Assembly (NCBI GenBank): GCA_946619805.1
Contig: CAMOMM010000065.1
Location: 1-6,199 of the forward strand
Reading direction: 5' to 3'
Origin: an uncultured Bacillota bacterium
GTDB lineage: Bacteria > Bacillota_I > Bacilli_A > Erysipelotrichales > Erysipelotrichaceae
Length of the DNA: 6,199 nucleotides
Shown: positions 1 to 6,112 of the stretch, piece after piece
Position numbering within the stretch: position 1 is the stretch's first letter
Layout: every line of letters starts with the position of its first letter
Made by a program: the position numbers and the translations under genes
Notes under the pieces: generated by a model
The model's database searches: none
What the model was told of the DNA's origin: nothing
What the model saw: the letters and a program-made list of their open reading frames with translations, nothing else

Positions 1-880
1 TCAGGGTGTAGCATCTCTTGCCGTCCTTATCAACTGTCTGACCGACAATTCGTCCCGGCAGCTTTCTGACCAGTTCATTCTTGGTGCACATGAAACCCAG
101 ATAAGGTCCGCCAAATGACATCGGCATGCCCAGCTGCTGACCTTCACCGACAACGATGTCAGCCCCCAGCTTACCAGGTGCTTCCAGTATGCCTAAAGCT
201 GTCGGATTGGCAATTACCACCAGCTTTGCGCTGCCGATCTTCGCCTTGATCTTTGCCAGATCAGGAATATTGCCGAAGAAATCCGGATACTGTACAAAAA
301 CACCGGCAACATCTTCAGTAACTTCATATTCCGGTCCGACTTCTTCAATTACGGTATCGCCAGAGAACTGATGATAGGTCTTAATGACCTTACGGTATTC
401 AGGATTGATGCTGCGGGATACCAGGATCTTATGATGCTTTCTGTCCACGCACATCATAACTGCTTCCGCGGCAGCCGTGGCACCGTCATAGACTGAGGCA
501 TTGGAAACATCCATGCCGGTCAGTTCACACATTTCACTCTGATATTCGAAGATGCCCTGCAGGATACCCTGGGATACTTCAGCCTGATAAGGAGTATAGG
601 CAGTAACAAACTCATTACGGCTCACAATGTTCTTTACCACACTTGGAATGTAGTGCTTATAGCTACCGGCTCCTCTGAAAACATGCCGGAAAACATGGTT
701 TTCCCCGGCCAGGGCAGCCATTTCACCGTAAGCTTCGAACTCTGTTTTTCCCTCAGGTATGCTTAACTGCGGTGTGCTTCTGACACCGGCCGCCCGGAAC
801 AGTTCCTCAAAGGAAGCATATCCCAGCTCATCAAGCATTTCCTGCTGTTCTTCGATGCTGTTTACGATGTACTTACTCAT
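1..880 (-). CDS. gcvPA: Glycine dehydrogenase (decarboxylating) subunit 1, P-protein alpha; 3' end cut off by window edge
   Basis: This is the alpha subunit of the split P-protein of the glycine cleavage system. With the beta subunit it decarboxylates glycine and passes the aminomethyl group to the lipoyl arm of GcvH in the cytoplasm. I translated the frame by hand: 293 complete codons from the ATG at 880-878, then it runs off the left edge. The family is about 440-450 aa, so roughly the last 150 residues are missing. Family motifs seen: GAGSYKHYIP at residues 70-79, TAYTPYQAEVSQG at 93-105, ELTGMDVSNASVYDGAT at 119-135, and GEGQQLGMPMSFGGPYLGF at 245-263. The PLP-binding lysine belongs to the beta subunit (GcvPB), expected next in the operon off-window. 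The start is supported by an AGGAAG ribosome-binding site nine bases upstream. It overlaps the gcvH stop by 8 nt (ATGAGTAA), suggesting translational coupling. One oddity is the four-residue tandem repeat HVFRHVFR at 62-69. Identification is firm. Confidence 0.95.
   Translation of the reverse strand, partial: MSKYIVNSIEEQQEMLDELGYASFEELFRAAGVRSTPQLSIPEGKTEFEAYGEMAALAGENHVFRHVFRGAGSYKHYIPSVVKNIVSRNEFVTAYTPYQAEVSQGILQGIFEYQSEMCELTGMDVSNASVYDGATAAAEAVMMCVDRKHHKILVSRSINPEYRKVIKTYHQFSGDTVIEEVGPEYEVTEDVAGVFVQYPDFFGNIPDLAKIKAKIGSAKLVVIANPTALGILEAPGKLGADIVVGEGQQLGMPMSFGGPYLGFMCTKNELVRKLPGRIVGQTVDKDGKRCYTL
677..709. repeat. 12-nt-phase direct repeat and hairpin inside gcvPA
   Basis: GAAAACATG occurs at 677-685 and again at 689-697, giving the tandem peptide HVFRHVFR. 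The second copy also forms a stem with the following bases: GGAAAAC, a 3-nt loop, GTTTTCC (688-704), extendable with a CC bulge to GCCGG/CCGGC. It is not followed by a T-run on either strand, so it does not look like a terminator. Confidence 0.75.
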
Positions 881-1250
881 GCTCGCAGACTTCCTGATAC
901 TGCTGTGCGTCAAGAAGCTCAACACAATCGGTGACGTTTTCAACTCTGATCAGCCATGCTTCATATGGAGCATTGTTGAGGGCTTCAGTCCGTTCCACAA
1001 TCTCTTTATTGATTTCCCGGACAGTTCCGCTGACTGGTGAATAGATGTCACTGACAGCCTTAACGCTTTCGATGTCGCCGAAGGCTTCTTCCTTAACGAC
1101 TTCATCACCGACTTCAGGCAGGTTGATGAAGACAATGTCACCAAGTTCGCTCTGAGCGAAATCAGTAATGCCCACTTCCCATAAACCGTTGCCAAGATCC
1201 TTGACCCACTCATGAGTTGCTGTGTACTTTAATTCTTCTCTTACTTCCAT
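873..1250 (-). CDS. gcvH: Glycine cleavage system H protein (lipoyl carrier)
   Basis: GcvH is the small lipoylated shuttle of the glycine cleavage system. Its lipoyl arm takes the aminomethyl group from the P-protein, presents it to GcvT, and is then reoxidised by lipoamide dehydrogenase. The 125-residue product has the usual family length. The lipoylation site is seen as GDIESVKAVSDIYSPVSG, with Lys64 as the acceptor. Other family marks are the N-terminal YTATHEWV (10-17), VGITDFAQSELGDIVFINLP (26-45), and the C-terminal APYEAWLIRV. The ATG at 1250 has a GGAG ribosome-binding site nine bases upstream, whose bases follow directly on the gcvT stop (TAAGGAG); the gap to gcvT is 13 nt. The 3' end overlaps the gcvPA start by 8 nt. 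The co-transcribed lplA upstream is the likely source of its lipoylation. No key residue is missing. Confidence 0.97.
   Translation of the reverse strand: MEVREELKYTATHEWVKDLGNGLWEVGITDFAQSELGDIVFINLPEVGDEVVKEEAFGDIESVKAVSDIYSPVSGTVREINKEIVERTEALNNAPYEAWLIRVENVTDCVELLDAQQYQEVCEHE
890..895 (-). promoter_or_regulatory. Ribosome-binding site of gcvPA, inside gcvH
   Basis: AGGAAG lies within the last codons of gcvH, nine bases before the ATG at 880. It fixes the gcvPA start and means ribosomes finishing gcvH can reinitiate on the overlapping ATGAGTAA. Confidence 0.75.
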
Positions 1251-1259
1251 GTTCTCTTA

Positions 1260-1263
1260 CTCC
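1260..1263 (-). promoter_or_regulatory. Ribosome-binding site of gcvH, abutting the gcvT stop
   Basis: GGAG follows directly after the gcvT TAA (reading TAAGGAG) and is nine bases from the gcvH ATG, so termination of gcvT and initiation of gcvH occupy nearly the same site. Confidence 0.75.
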
Positions 1264-2322
1264 TTATTTATTTCTCTTATAGAAAGGCAGGGCAGTCTTT
1301 TCAGCCTTGAGGTGTCTGCCTCTGACCTCGATTTCAAATTCATTTCCTTCTGCTGCTTCCGTGGATACAATTGCCATGGCTACAGCCTTGTTCAGTGTCG
1401 GTGAGAAAGTGCCGCTTGAGACAAAGCCGACTTCCTTACCGTCCGCAAATACCGGGCAGTGTTCTCTGGCTATTCCCTTGTCAGTGACGATCAGACCGAT
1501 CCTCTTTCTTTCCGGAGCTTTTTCCAGTTCAGATCTGCCGATGAATTCCTTGTCAAACTTGATGAAGAAAGACAGATTGGATTCATTAGGCTTGATGGCA
1601 TCACTTAATTCATGGCCATATAACGGCATGCCGGCTTCCAGACGCAGGGTATCTCTGGCACCTAATCCGCAAGGTTCAACACCCTTGTCCAGCAGTAACT
1701 GCCATAACGCGCAGACATCTTCATTGCGGCAATACAGTTCAAAGCCGTCTTCACCGGTATATCCGGTACGGCTTAACAGCACATTGATGCCCCCGATATC
1801 AACATTTTCCCTGAAGGAATAGTTTCTGGCCGGGATGTCATCAGTAAACTGTGAGATAATGCCGACTGCTTCAGGACCCTGTAAGGCGATCTGTGATACC
1901 TCATCCGAGATGTTTCTGAATTCAGCTTCTCCAAACAGATGCTCTTTCATCCACTGATAGTCCTTCTCACAGTTGGAGGCATTGACAACTATCAGATAGT
2001 CTTCATCCTTCTTCTTATATACCAGCAGGTCATCAACCGTGGTTCCATCCGGATAGCACATGATACCGTATCTGGCATAACCGTCCTTAAGACTGTTATA
2101 GTTATTGGTCAGAAGATTATTGAGGTTAGCCAGCGCATCTTTGCCCTTTAAAGTGAATTCACCCATGTGGGATACATCAAACATTCCCACATGTTCTCTG
2201 ACCTGTTTATGTTCATGAATGATCCCCTTGGGATACTGTACCGGCAGCAGATAGCCCGCAAATGGAACGATCTTACCCCCGCATTTCTCATGCATTTCAT
2301 AAAGTGCTGTCTTTTTTTCCAT
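1264..2322 (-). CDS. gcvT: Glycine cleavage system T protein (aminomethyltransferase)
   Basis: GcvT transfers the one-carbon unit from aminomethyl-lipoyl GcvH to tetrahydrofolate, giving 5,10-methylene-THF and ammonia. The product is 352 aa, close to the usual 360 or so. Motifs in order: FAGYLLPVQY (21-30), GMFDVSHMGEF (46-56), VDDLLVYKK (96-104) holding the Asp97/Asp98 pair where the catalytic aspartate of the family lies, GYTGEDGFELYC (187-198), GLGARDTLRLEAGMPLYGHE (219-238), FIGR (260-263) and SGTFSPTLNKAVAMA (303-317). The stretch after the glutamate at 247 reads SNLSFFIKFDK, where bacterial homologues often have AGLGF-VKxDK. This looks like family variation, not damage. The ATG at 2322 sits nine bases after an AGGAG overlapping the lplA stop codon, and the intergenic gap is 12 nt. 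YgfZ- or dimethylglycine-oxidase-like relatives share the fold, but these motifs and the adjacent gcvH and gcvPA fix the assignment. Confidence 0.97.
   Translation of the reverse strand: MEKKTALYEMHEKCGGKIVPFAGYLLPVQYPKGIIHEHKQVREHVGMFDVSHMGEFTLKGKDALANLNNLLTNNYNSLKDGYARYGIMCYPDGTTVDDLLVYKKKDEDYLIVVNASNCEKDYQWMKEHLFGEAEFRNISDEVSQIALQGPEAVGIISQFTDDIPARNYSFRENVDIGGINVLLSRTGYTGEDGFELYCRNEDVCALWQLLLDKGVEPCGLGARDTLRLEAGMPLYGHELSDAIKPNESNLSFFIKFDKEFIGRSELEKAPERKRIGLIVTDKGIAREHCPVFADGKEVGFVSSGTFSPTLNKAVAMAIVSTEAAEGNEFEIEVRGRHLKAEKTALPFYKRNK
2164..2193. repeat. 9-bp inverted repeat with 12-nt loop inside gcvT
   Basis: CATGTGGGA at 2164-2172 is the exact reverse complement of TCCCACATG at 2185-2193. 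It covers the codons for HVG and SHM on either side of MFDV, within the conserved GMFDVSHMG motif, and could form a hairpin in the mRNA about 130 nt after the gcvT start. Confidence 0.85.
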
Positions 2323-2331
2323 AATTGTTCT

Positions 2332-2336
2332 CTCCT
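2332..2336 (-). promoter_or_regulatory. Ribosome-binding site of gcvT, overlapping the lplA stop
   Basis: AGGAG shares its first two bases with the lplA TAG stop codon and lies nine bases before the gcvT ATG. This supports the 2322 start and close coupling of lplA and gcvT translation. Confidence 0.75.
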
Positions 2337-3312
2337 AATATGTCTGTTTCTTTATGCCAAGATATATTCTGTTAAGATCTTCGTTATATTCTTCACCGAA
2401 GAGCTTTATGACCCTGTTTCTGAAGCTTACATCGTCAATGTGCAGTCCTCTGAACAGTTCCTTGATCCTGCCGTCCAGTTCCACATCCATGGCATCCGTA
2501 AAGGCATCTACCCGGGTAATGGTTCCGTTGTCGACGTCAAAGTAGAACTGTGCTTCACCGAAGGAATAGTAATCATGCACGATGATGGTGTAATTGGCAA
2601 TGGTGCTGTAGAGGAACTTATATGAATGATACTTTTCCAGCAGTTCCTCACTTACCACCGGTACCGGGATCTCCGTGATCGGACCGTAATTCTTCTCAAC
2701 TGATCTTATCAGAGCTTCCTGCAGCTGACTCAAGGTGATCTCCGGAGCGAAATCCGTCAGGTTGGCTACACGGCTTCTGACTGAATCCACCCCTTTGGCC
2801 TGGATCTTCTTGCTGGAAACGTTAAGATATCTGGCGACCTTGTCCTTGTCGACATTCCACATCACGGTACCGTGATGCAGACAGTGTTCTCTTTCGGCCT
2901 GATAGGCATTACCGGACACCTTGTATCCGGCAATTTCAATGTCGTTGCGCCCGCTGACTTCAGCCGGCAGGCCCAGACTTCTTAAGGCTTCCGCAATGAC
3001 CTGTGACTGTTTCTGAATGTCAAAACTATCCAGGTACATCAAGAAGGTATAGTTCTGGTTTCCCAGATCGTGGAATACCGCACCACCGCCGCTGCTTCTT
3101 CTCGCCAGGTAGCAGTGGTCCTGCTCCATCAGATTCAGATTGCACTCCTTGTGGGAGTTCTGATTCTTGCCGATGACCACGGTATTCTGATTCTGCCAGA
3201 GGTAAAAGACGAGGCTGTTGACCGGAAGAGTACGGAAAAGCTGCTCTTCCAGAGCCAGGTTGTAATATGGATTGATGCTTTCGCTTCTGACCAGATATAC
3301 CTTTTCTATCAT
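2335..3312 (-). CDS. lplA: Lipoate-protein ligase A, two-domain form
   Basis: This enzyme activates free lipoate with ATP to lipoyl-AMP and transfers it to the lysine of a lipoyl-domain protein; here the obvious acceptor is GcvH. The 325-aa length matches the full bacterial LplA (about 330 aa). The N-terminal catalytic domain shows NPYYNLALEE (14-23), the nucleotide/lipoate-binding RRSSGGGAVFHDLGN (71-85), and GYKVSGNAYQ (129-138), with Lys131 in the position of the active-site lysine. HHGTVMWNVD (146-155) also fits the family. Residues from about 245 to 325 match the LplA accessory (C-terminal) domain, so it should carry out both half-reactions, unlike the shorter LplJ- or LipM-type proteins. 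The ATG at 3312 overlaps the upstream HD gene stop by ATGA, with a TGAGGAA ribosome-binding site just before it. It sits directly ahead of gcvT-gcvH-gcvPA, consistent with lipoate scavenging in an organism lacking or supplementing LipA/LipB synthesis (inference). Confidence 0.96.
   Translation of the reverse strand: MIEKVYLVRSESINPYYNLALEEQLFRTLPVNSLVFYLWQNQNTVVIGKNQNSHKECNLNLMEQDHCYLARRSSGGGAVFHDLGNQNYTFLMYLDSFDIQKQSQVIAEALRSLGLPAEVSGRNDIEIAGYKVSGNAYQAEREHCLHHGTVMWNVDKDKVARYLNVSSKKIQAKGVDSVRSRVANLTDFAPEITLSQLQEALIRSVEKNYGPITEIPVPVVSEELLEKYHSYKFLYSTIANYTIIVHDYYSFGEAQFYFDVDNGTITRVDAFTDAMDVELDGRIKELFRGLHIDDVSFRNRVIKLFGEEYNEDLNRIYLGIKKQTY
2860..2877. repeat. Perfect 18-bp palindrome inside lplA
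   Basis: CATCACGGTACCGTGATG is identical on both strands with no central spacer. It encodes His146 to Met151 of LplA (HHGTVM), a conserved stretch, so coding constraint may explain part of it. No function is assigned. Confidence 0.9.
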
Positions 3313-4508
3313 TTCATTAATTCCTCAGGATAAAATACCCTTTCGTCCTGTTCATTGATGTCCATTAATGATCCGACGACCGTAGATACTTCCGAGAGTT
3401 CTCGTAAGCCACCGTCACTCATGGCCATCCAGATGCTGTCACTTTCATTGTAACCCTGATAAGGCAGGTATGGGATCTGACGCTGATGGTCCTTGATCAC
3501 ATAGTAGCGCGGATCCAGTCCCTTTCTTAAGCAGGTTTCAATAAGTTCGTTTTCATGTTCACTGTTAGTATATTCAAACAGGTGCCTGTCCATTATTCTG
3601 ACAGCCAGATCCTGTAAGACTTTATCGCTGCTGTTTCTCATCAGATTGAAGCTGTAGGAACAGGTTTCATCATCCAGCAGGAAGAATTCATCATTGCTGA
3701 GCCACTGCTTTTCCAGTAATGCCCTGTACATCGGATATTCATCCGCAATACCCGGATCCATTTCATATAGATCCTTCAGCCTTAAAAACAGTGACTTCAG
3801 AATGGAGTCAAAACTCCTTGAATTGGGGTGGAAATACACCTGCCAGTACATGTGATAACGGGCCATGATGTAGTTTTCCACCGTATATATGCTGGACTGT
3901 TTCAGGGCCAGAACATTGTTTCTGACTCTCATTGTTCTTAAGATCCTGTCCAGATCCACTCTCCCATAGGCTGTACCGGTGAAATAGGAATCCCTTAACA
4001 GATAGTCCAGTCTGTCGGCATCAAGCTGTGAGCTGATTATCTGCGACAGTATCGTATTGGGATGAGTATGTCTGATAATGGCAGCTACTTCATCCGCAAA
4101 GGCTTTATCGACTTCATCAAGCACATTTCTGATCTCACTTGGTCCTTTTATTATGCGGATAGTGTAATCCTCATGAGAACAGCTCATGATGGCCTCAAAG
4201 GAATGTGAGAACGGGAAATGGCCGACATCGTGCAGCAGGGCTGCTGCCTGAACCCGCAGTTTTTCCCTCTCATTCAGAGTTTCCCTGAGATCATCAACTT
4301 CTTCCAGCATTCTTCTGGCTATTTCATAAACACCGAGAGAATGCAGCATCCTGGTGTGTGTTCCACTTGGAAAAACGACAGGTGTAGATCCCAACTGTCT
4401 TATCCTTCTTAATCTCTGGAATTCTCTGGTATTTATCAGATCCCAGATCAGCTGCTCACTGATGTGAATGTAGCCGTGAATAGGATCCCTGATGACTCGT
4501 TTTTCCAT
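3309..4508 (-). CDS. HD-domain phosphohydrolase, YwfO/SAMHD1-like (probable dNTP triphosphohydrolase)
   Basis: The 399-aa protein belongs to the COG1078 group of HD hydrolases, which includes B. subtilis YwfO and the E. faecalis dNTPase EF1143. Characterised members cleave dNTPs to deoxynucleoside plus triphosphate, often under allosteric control by nucleotides. The diagnostic N-terminus is RVIRDPIHGYIHI (4-16), followed by REFQRLRRIRQLG (28-40). HD metal ligands are visible: His56 in THTRMLHSLGV, His93-Asp94 in LLHDVGHFPFSH, and Asp165 in SQLDADRLDYLLRDS. Arg166 and Tyr169 fall where SAMHD1 has its nucleotide-contacting Lys312 and Tyr315 (my alignment from memory). The metal centre therefore looks intact. 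The C-terminal part beyond about 200 is helical in character and typical of the family. The start at 4508 has AGGA nine bases upstream and a 15-nt gap from the DUF1667 gene. The 3' end overlaps lplA by 4 nt (ATGA). Family is sure; actual substrate is inferred. Confidence 0.9.
   Translation of the reverse strand: MEKRVIRDPIHGYIHISEQLIWDLINTREFQRLRRIRQLGSTPVVFPSGTHTRMLHSLGVYEIARRMLEEVDDLRETLNEREKLRVQAAALLHDVGHFPFSHSFEAIMSCSHEDYTIRIIKGPSEIRNVLDEVDKAFADEVAAIIRHTHPNTILSQIISSQLDADRLDYLLRDSYFTGTAYGRVDLDRILRTMRVRNNVLALKQSSIYTVENYIMARYHMYWQVYFHPNSRSFDSILKSLFLRLKDLYEMDPGIADEYPMYRALLEKQWLSNDEFFLLDDETCSYSFNLMRNSSDKVLQDLAVRIMDRHLFEYTNSEHENELIETCLRKGLDPRYYVIKDHQRQIPYLPYQGYNESDSIWMAMSDGGLRELSEVSTVVGSLMDINEQDERVFYPEELMK
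3321..3326 (-). promoter_or_regulatory. Ribosome-binding site of lplA, inside the HD gene
   Basis: GAGGAA lies eight bases before the lplA ATG at 3312, within the final codons of the HD-domain gene. An in-frame ATG of the HD gene at 3318 is followed after one codon by its stop, so 3312 is the only productive start here. Confidence 0.7.
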
Positions 4509-4523
4509 TACTGTCTTTCCTGT

Positions 4524-4871
4524 CTAATTCAGATCTCTGGTGGCAACAATGTCAATGCCGCTGCCGGCTACATTGCGGTAAACAACTTCGCCGCATTTTA
4601 CCGGAGCCTTGACCTCTATGCCATTCAGTTCTTCCATTGCCCTGAAGAGATCCTTCTTAGGGATCGGTGAGGCACTTTTCACCGGCAGAGAATGATGGAT
4701 CCCATCCGTCAGTCTGACCGTTGTTGTCAGGGTTCTGGTTGGATTGATGAGTTCATTGCGTCCGTATTCTGCTCCGACATTGCAGCTGTTGCCGGTAACC
4801 TTGTAGTCGTTTTCTTCGTCAACTTTCAGATGACATCCTCTGGGACATCCGATGCATATTAACTCTTTCAT
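4524..4871 (-). CDS. DUF1667 (COG3862) cysteine-motif protein, partner of the upstream oxidoreductases
   Basis: This 115-aa protein matches DUF1667, a small family found next to GlpA-like dehydrogenases and NAD(P)/FAD oxidoreductases in anaerobic bacteria. Its biochemical role is not established to my knowledge. It opens with CIGCPRGCHL: Cys6, Cys9 and Cys13, then Cys30 in GNSCNVGAEYGRNE. This CxxCxxxC-x16-C spacing resembles the N-terminal 4Fe-4S motif of molybdopterin oxidoreductases, and it is followed by NPTRTLTTTVRL (43-54), also reminiscent of that superfamily. A fifth cysteine is Cys93. An iron-sulfur or zinc site that passes electrons for the upstream enzymes is a reasonable inference. 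The ATG overlaps the upstream stop (ATGA). The ribosome-binding site is poor (GAAGAAAA), so translation probably depends on coupling to the preceding gene. Length is normal for the family and no signal peptide is seen. Confidence 0.88.
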   Translation of the reverse strand: MKELICIGCPRGCHLKVDEENDYKVTGNSCNVGAEYGRNELINPTRTLTTTVRLTDGIHHSLPVKSASPIPKKDLFRAMEELNGIEVKAPVKCGEVVYRNVAGSGIDIVATRDLN

Positions 4872-6112
4872 TTTTCTTCAATTGAAACCCTGAGGTTTCC
4901 CTTTCCCTTTTCAAGCAGTACTCTCGGTACTGTGATCTTTTCCATTGTTCCCGGAATGATGTACTGACGGTTGAACTTAGCCAGTACGGTTCCTTCGCTG
5001 TCCTTTACATAAATGGTAGCCGGCCCGAACACCTTTCTGACTCTGAAGAAGAAATCGTATCTGTCCTTATCCAGAGGCAGATGAATGTGCTGAGGCACGG
5101 TATAGCCGATCATCTCGTAGGTAGATACTTCAAGAGTGTCTTCACATTTGCGGCCCTTGAGATATTCACAGACACCGACAGCGGCCTTTTCAGCTTCCAT
5201 TGCGACGTTGTCAGCCAGGTCATGTACATGTACGACATTACCGCAGGCAAAGATACCTTCCACACTGGTCTCCATGTTTTCGTAAACAACAGGTCCCTTT
5301 GTTCTCTTGTCCAGTTCAATGCCGGCAACCTTGCTGAGCTCGTTTTCCGGGATCAGGCCGATTGACAGCAGCACGGTATCACAGTCAAATTCCATTTCAG
5401 TGCCCTTTATCGGCTGGAATCTTTCATCTACCCTGGCAATGGTGACCTTTTCAACCCTGTTTTTACCTTCGATCTTAGTGATGGTATGAGACAGGTATAA
5501 AGGTATGTCAAAGTCATTGAGACACTGGACAATATTACGCGGCAATCCGCCTGAATAAGGGTTGATCTCCACGCATGCCAGTACCTTGGCTCCTTCCAGA
5601 GTCATTCTTCTGGCCATGATCAGGCCAATGTCTCCGCTTCCCAGAATGACTACTCTCTTGCCGACCATGTAGCCGTCAATGTTGATATATCTCTGGGCTG
5701 CACCGGCGGTAAATACACCGGCTGCTCTTGAACCCGGGGTCGCGATAGCCCCGCGGCTTCTTTCACGGCAGCCCATTGCCAGTATGATGGCCTTAGTCTG
5801 CAGTTTATGGTAACCGTCCTTGTTGATCACGGTTACTTCCCTGTTCTTATTGATTTCCAATACCATCGTATCCAGCATTACTTCAACTCTGGTATCCTTC
5901 AGCATTTCAATGTATCTGTGAGCGAATTCCGGACCGCTGAGTTCTTCCTTGAAGATGCCCAGACCGAATCCGGTATGAATGCACTGATTCAGTATGCCGC
6001 CAAGCCGGTTATCTCTTTCAATGATCAGGATCTTTTCCAGACCTTCCTTATAACACCTGTTTGCCGCCGCAAGTCCAGCCGGACCGCCGCCGATAATAAT
6101 TACATCATACAT
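4868..6112 (-). CDS. FAD/NAD(P)-binding oxidoreductase (COG0446 type, glycerol-3-phosphate dehydrogenase-associated)
   Basis: This is a 414-aa soluble flavoprotein with two nucleotide-binding Rossmann folds. The FAD fold begins at the N-terminus: VIIIGGGPAGLAAANRC, with Gly8, Gly10, Gly13 and Glu32 closing the motif. The NAD(P)H fold has VVILGSGDIGLIMARRM (154-170). The second FAD motif is EGIFACGNVVHVHDLADN (285-302), where the usual Gly-Asp is Gly291-Asn292. LLSIGLIPENEL (248-259) is the typical strand before it. GGILNQCIHTGFGLG (38-52) marks the subfamily that sits between a GlpA-like dehydrogenase and DUF1667. It has one cysteine (Cys44) near the flavin instead of the CxxxxC pair of dihydrolipoamide dehydrogenase. 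It probably transfers electrons between the flavin dehydrogenase upstream and NAD(P) (inference). The start at 6112 follows a GAAGGTG ribosome-binding site nine bases away and overlaps the upstream stop by 8 nt. The exact donor and acceptor cannot be read from the sequence. Confidence 0.88.
   Translation of the reverse strand: MYDVIIIGGGPAGLAAANRCYKEGLEKILIIERDNRLGGILNQCIHTGFGLGIFKEELSGPEFAHRYIEMLKDTRVEVMLDTMVLEINKNREVTVINKDGYHKLQTKAIILAMGCRERSRGAIATPGSRAAGVFTAGAAQRYINIDGYMVGKRVVILGSGDIGLIMARRMTLEGAKVLACVEINPYSGGLPRNIVQCLNDFDIPLYLSHTITKIEGKNRVEKVTIARVDERFQPIKGTEMEFDCDTVLLSIGLIPENELSKVAGIELDKRTKGPVVYENMETSVEGIFACGNVVHVHDLADNVAMEAEKAAVGVCEYLKGRKCEDTLEVSTYEMIGYTVPQHIHLPLDKDRYDFFFRVRKVFGPATIYVKDSEGTVLAKFNRQYIIPGTMEKITVPRVLLEKGKGNLRVSIEEK

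Noticed and set aside
685..709. GC-rich hairpin in gcvPA as an intrinsic terminator
   Set aside because: No T-run follows on either strand and it sits inside an intact conserved coding region.
950..1213. Second minus-strand frame of 87 codons inside gcvH
   Set aside because: Fully nested in another frame of gcvH, which carries the lipoylation motif; no independent support.
1251..1263. Possible glycine riboswitch upstream of gcvT or gcvH
   Set aside because: The gaps before gcvT and gcvH are only 12 and 13 nt, far too short for an aptamer; any riboswitch would have to lie off-window at the operon head.
1307..1822. Plus-strand open frame of 171 codons opposite gcvT
   Set aside because: Lies wholly antisense to a well-supported gcvT; the translation is serine- and proline-rich with no recognisable motif, typical of a shadow frame.
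2167..2625. Plus-strand open frame of 152 codons across the gcvT/lplA junction
   Set aside because: Antisense to two firmly identified genes, no family resemblance; the hydrophobic N-terminal part is a by-product of the opposite strand.
2658..2667. 10-bp palindrome CCGGTACCGG in lplA, and CGGCATGCCG at 1625-1634 in gcvT
   Set aside because: Short palindromes of this size are expected several times by chance in 6 kb.
4868..6112. Calling the flavoprotein the glycine-cleavage L-protein (lpd)
   Set aside because: It lacks the CxxxxC redox pair and is about 50 residues shorter than Lpd; its neighbours place it with the GlpA-like/DUF1667 set.
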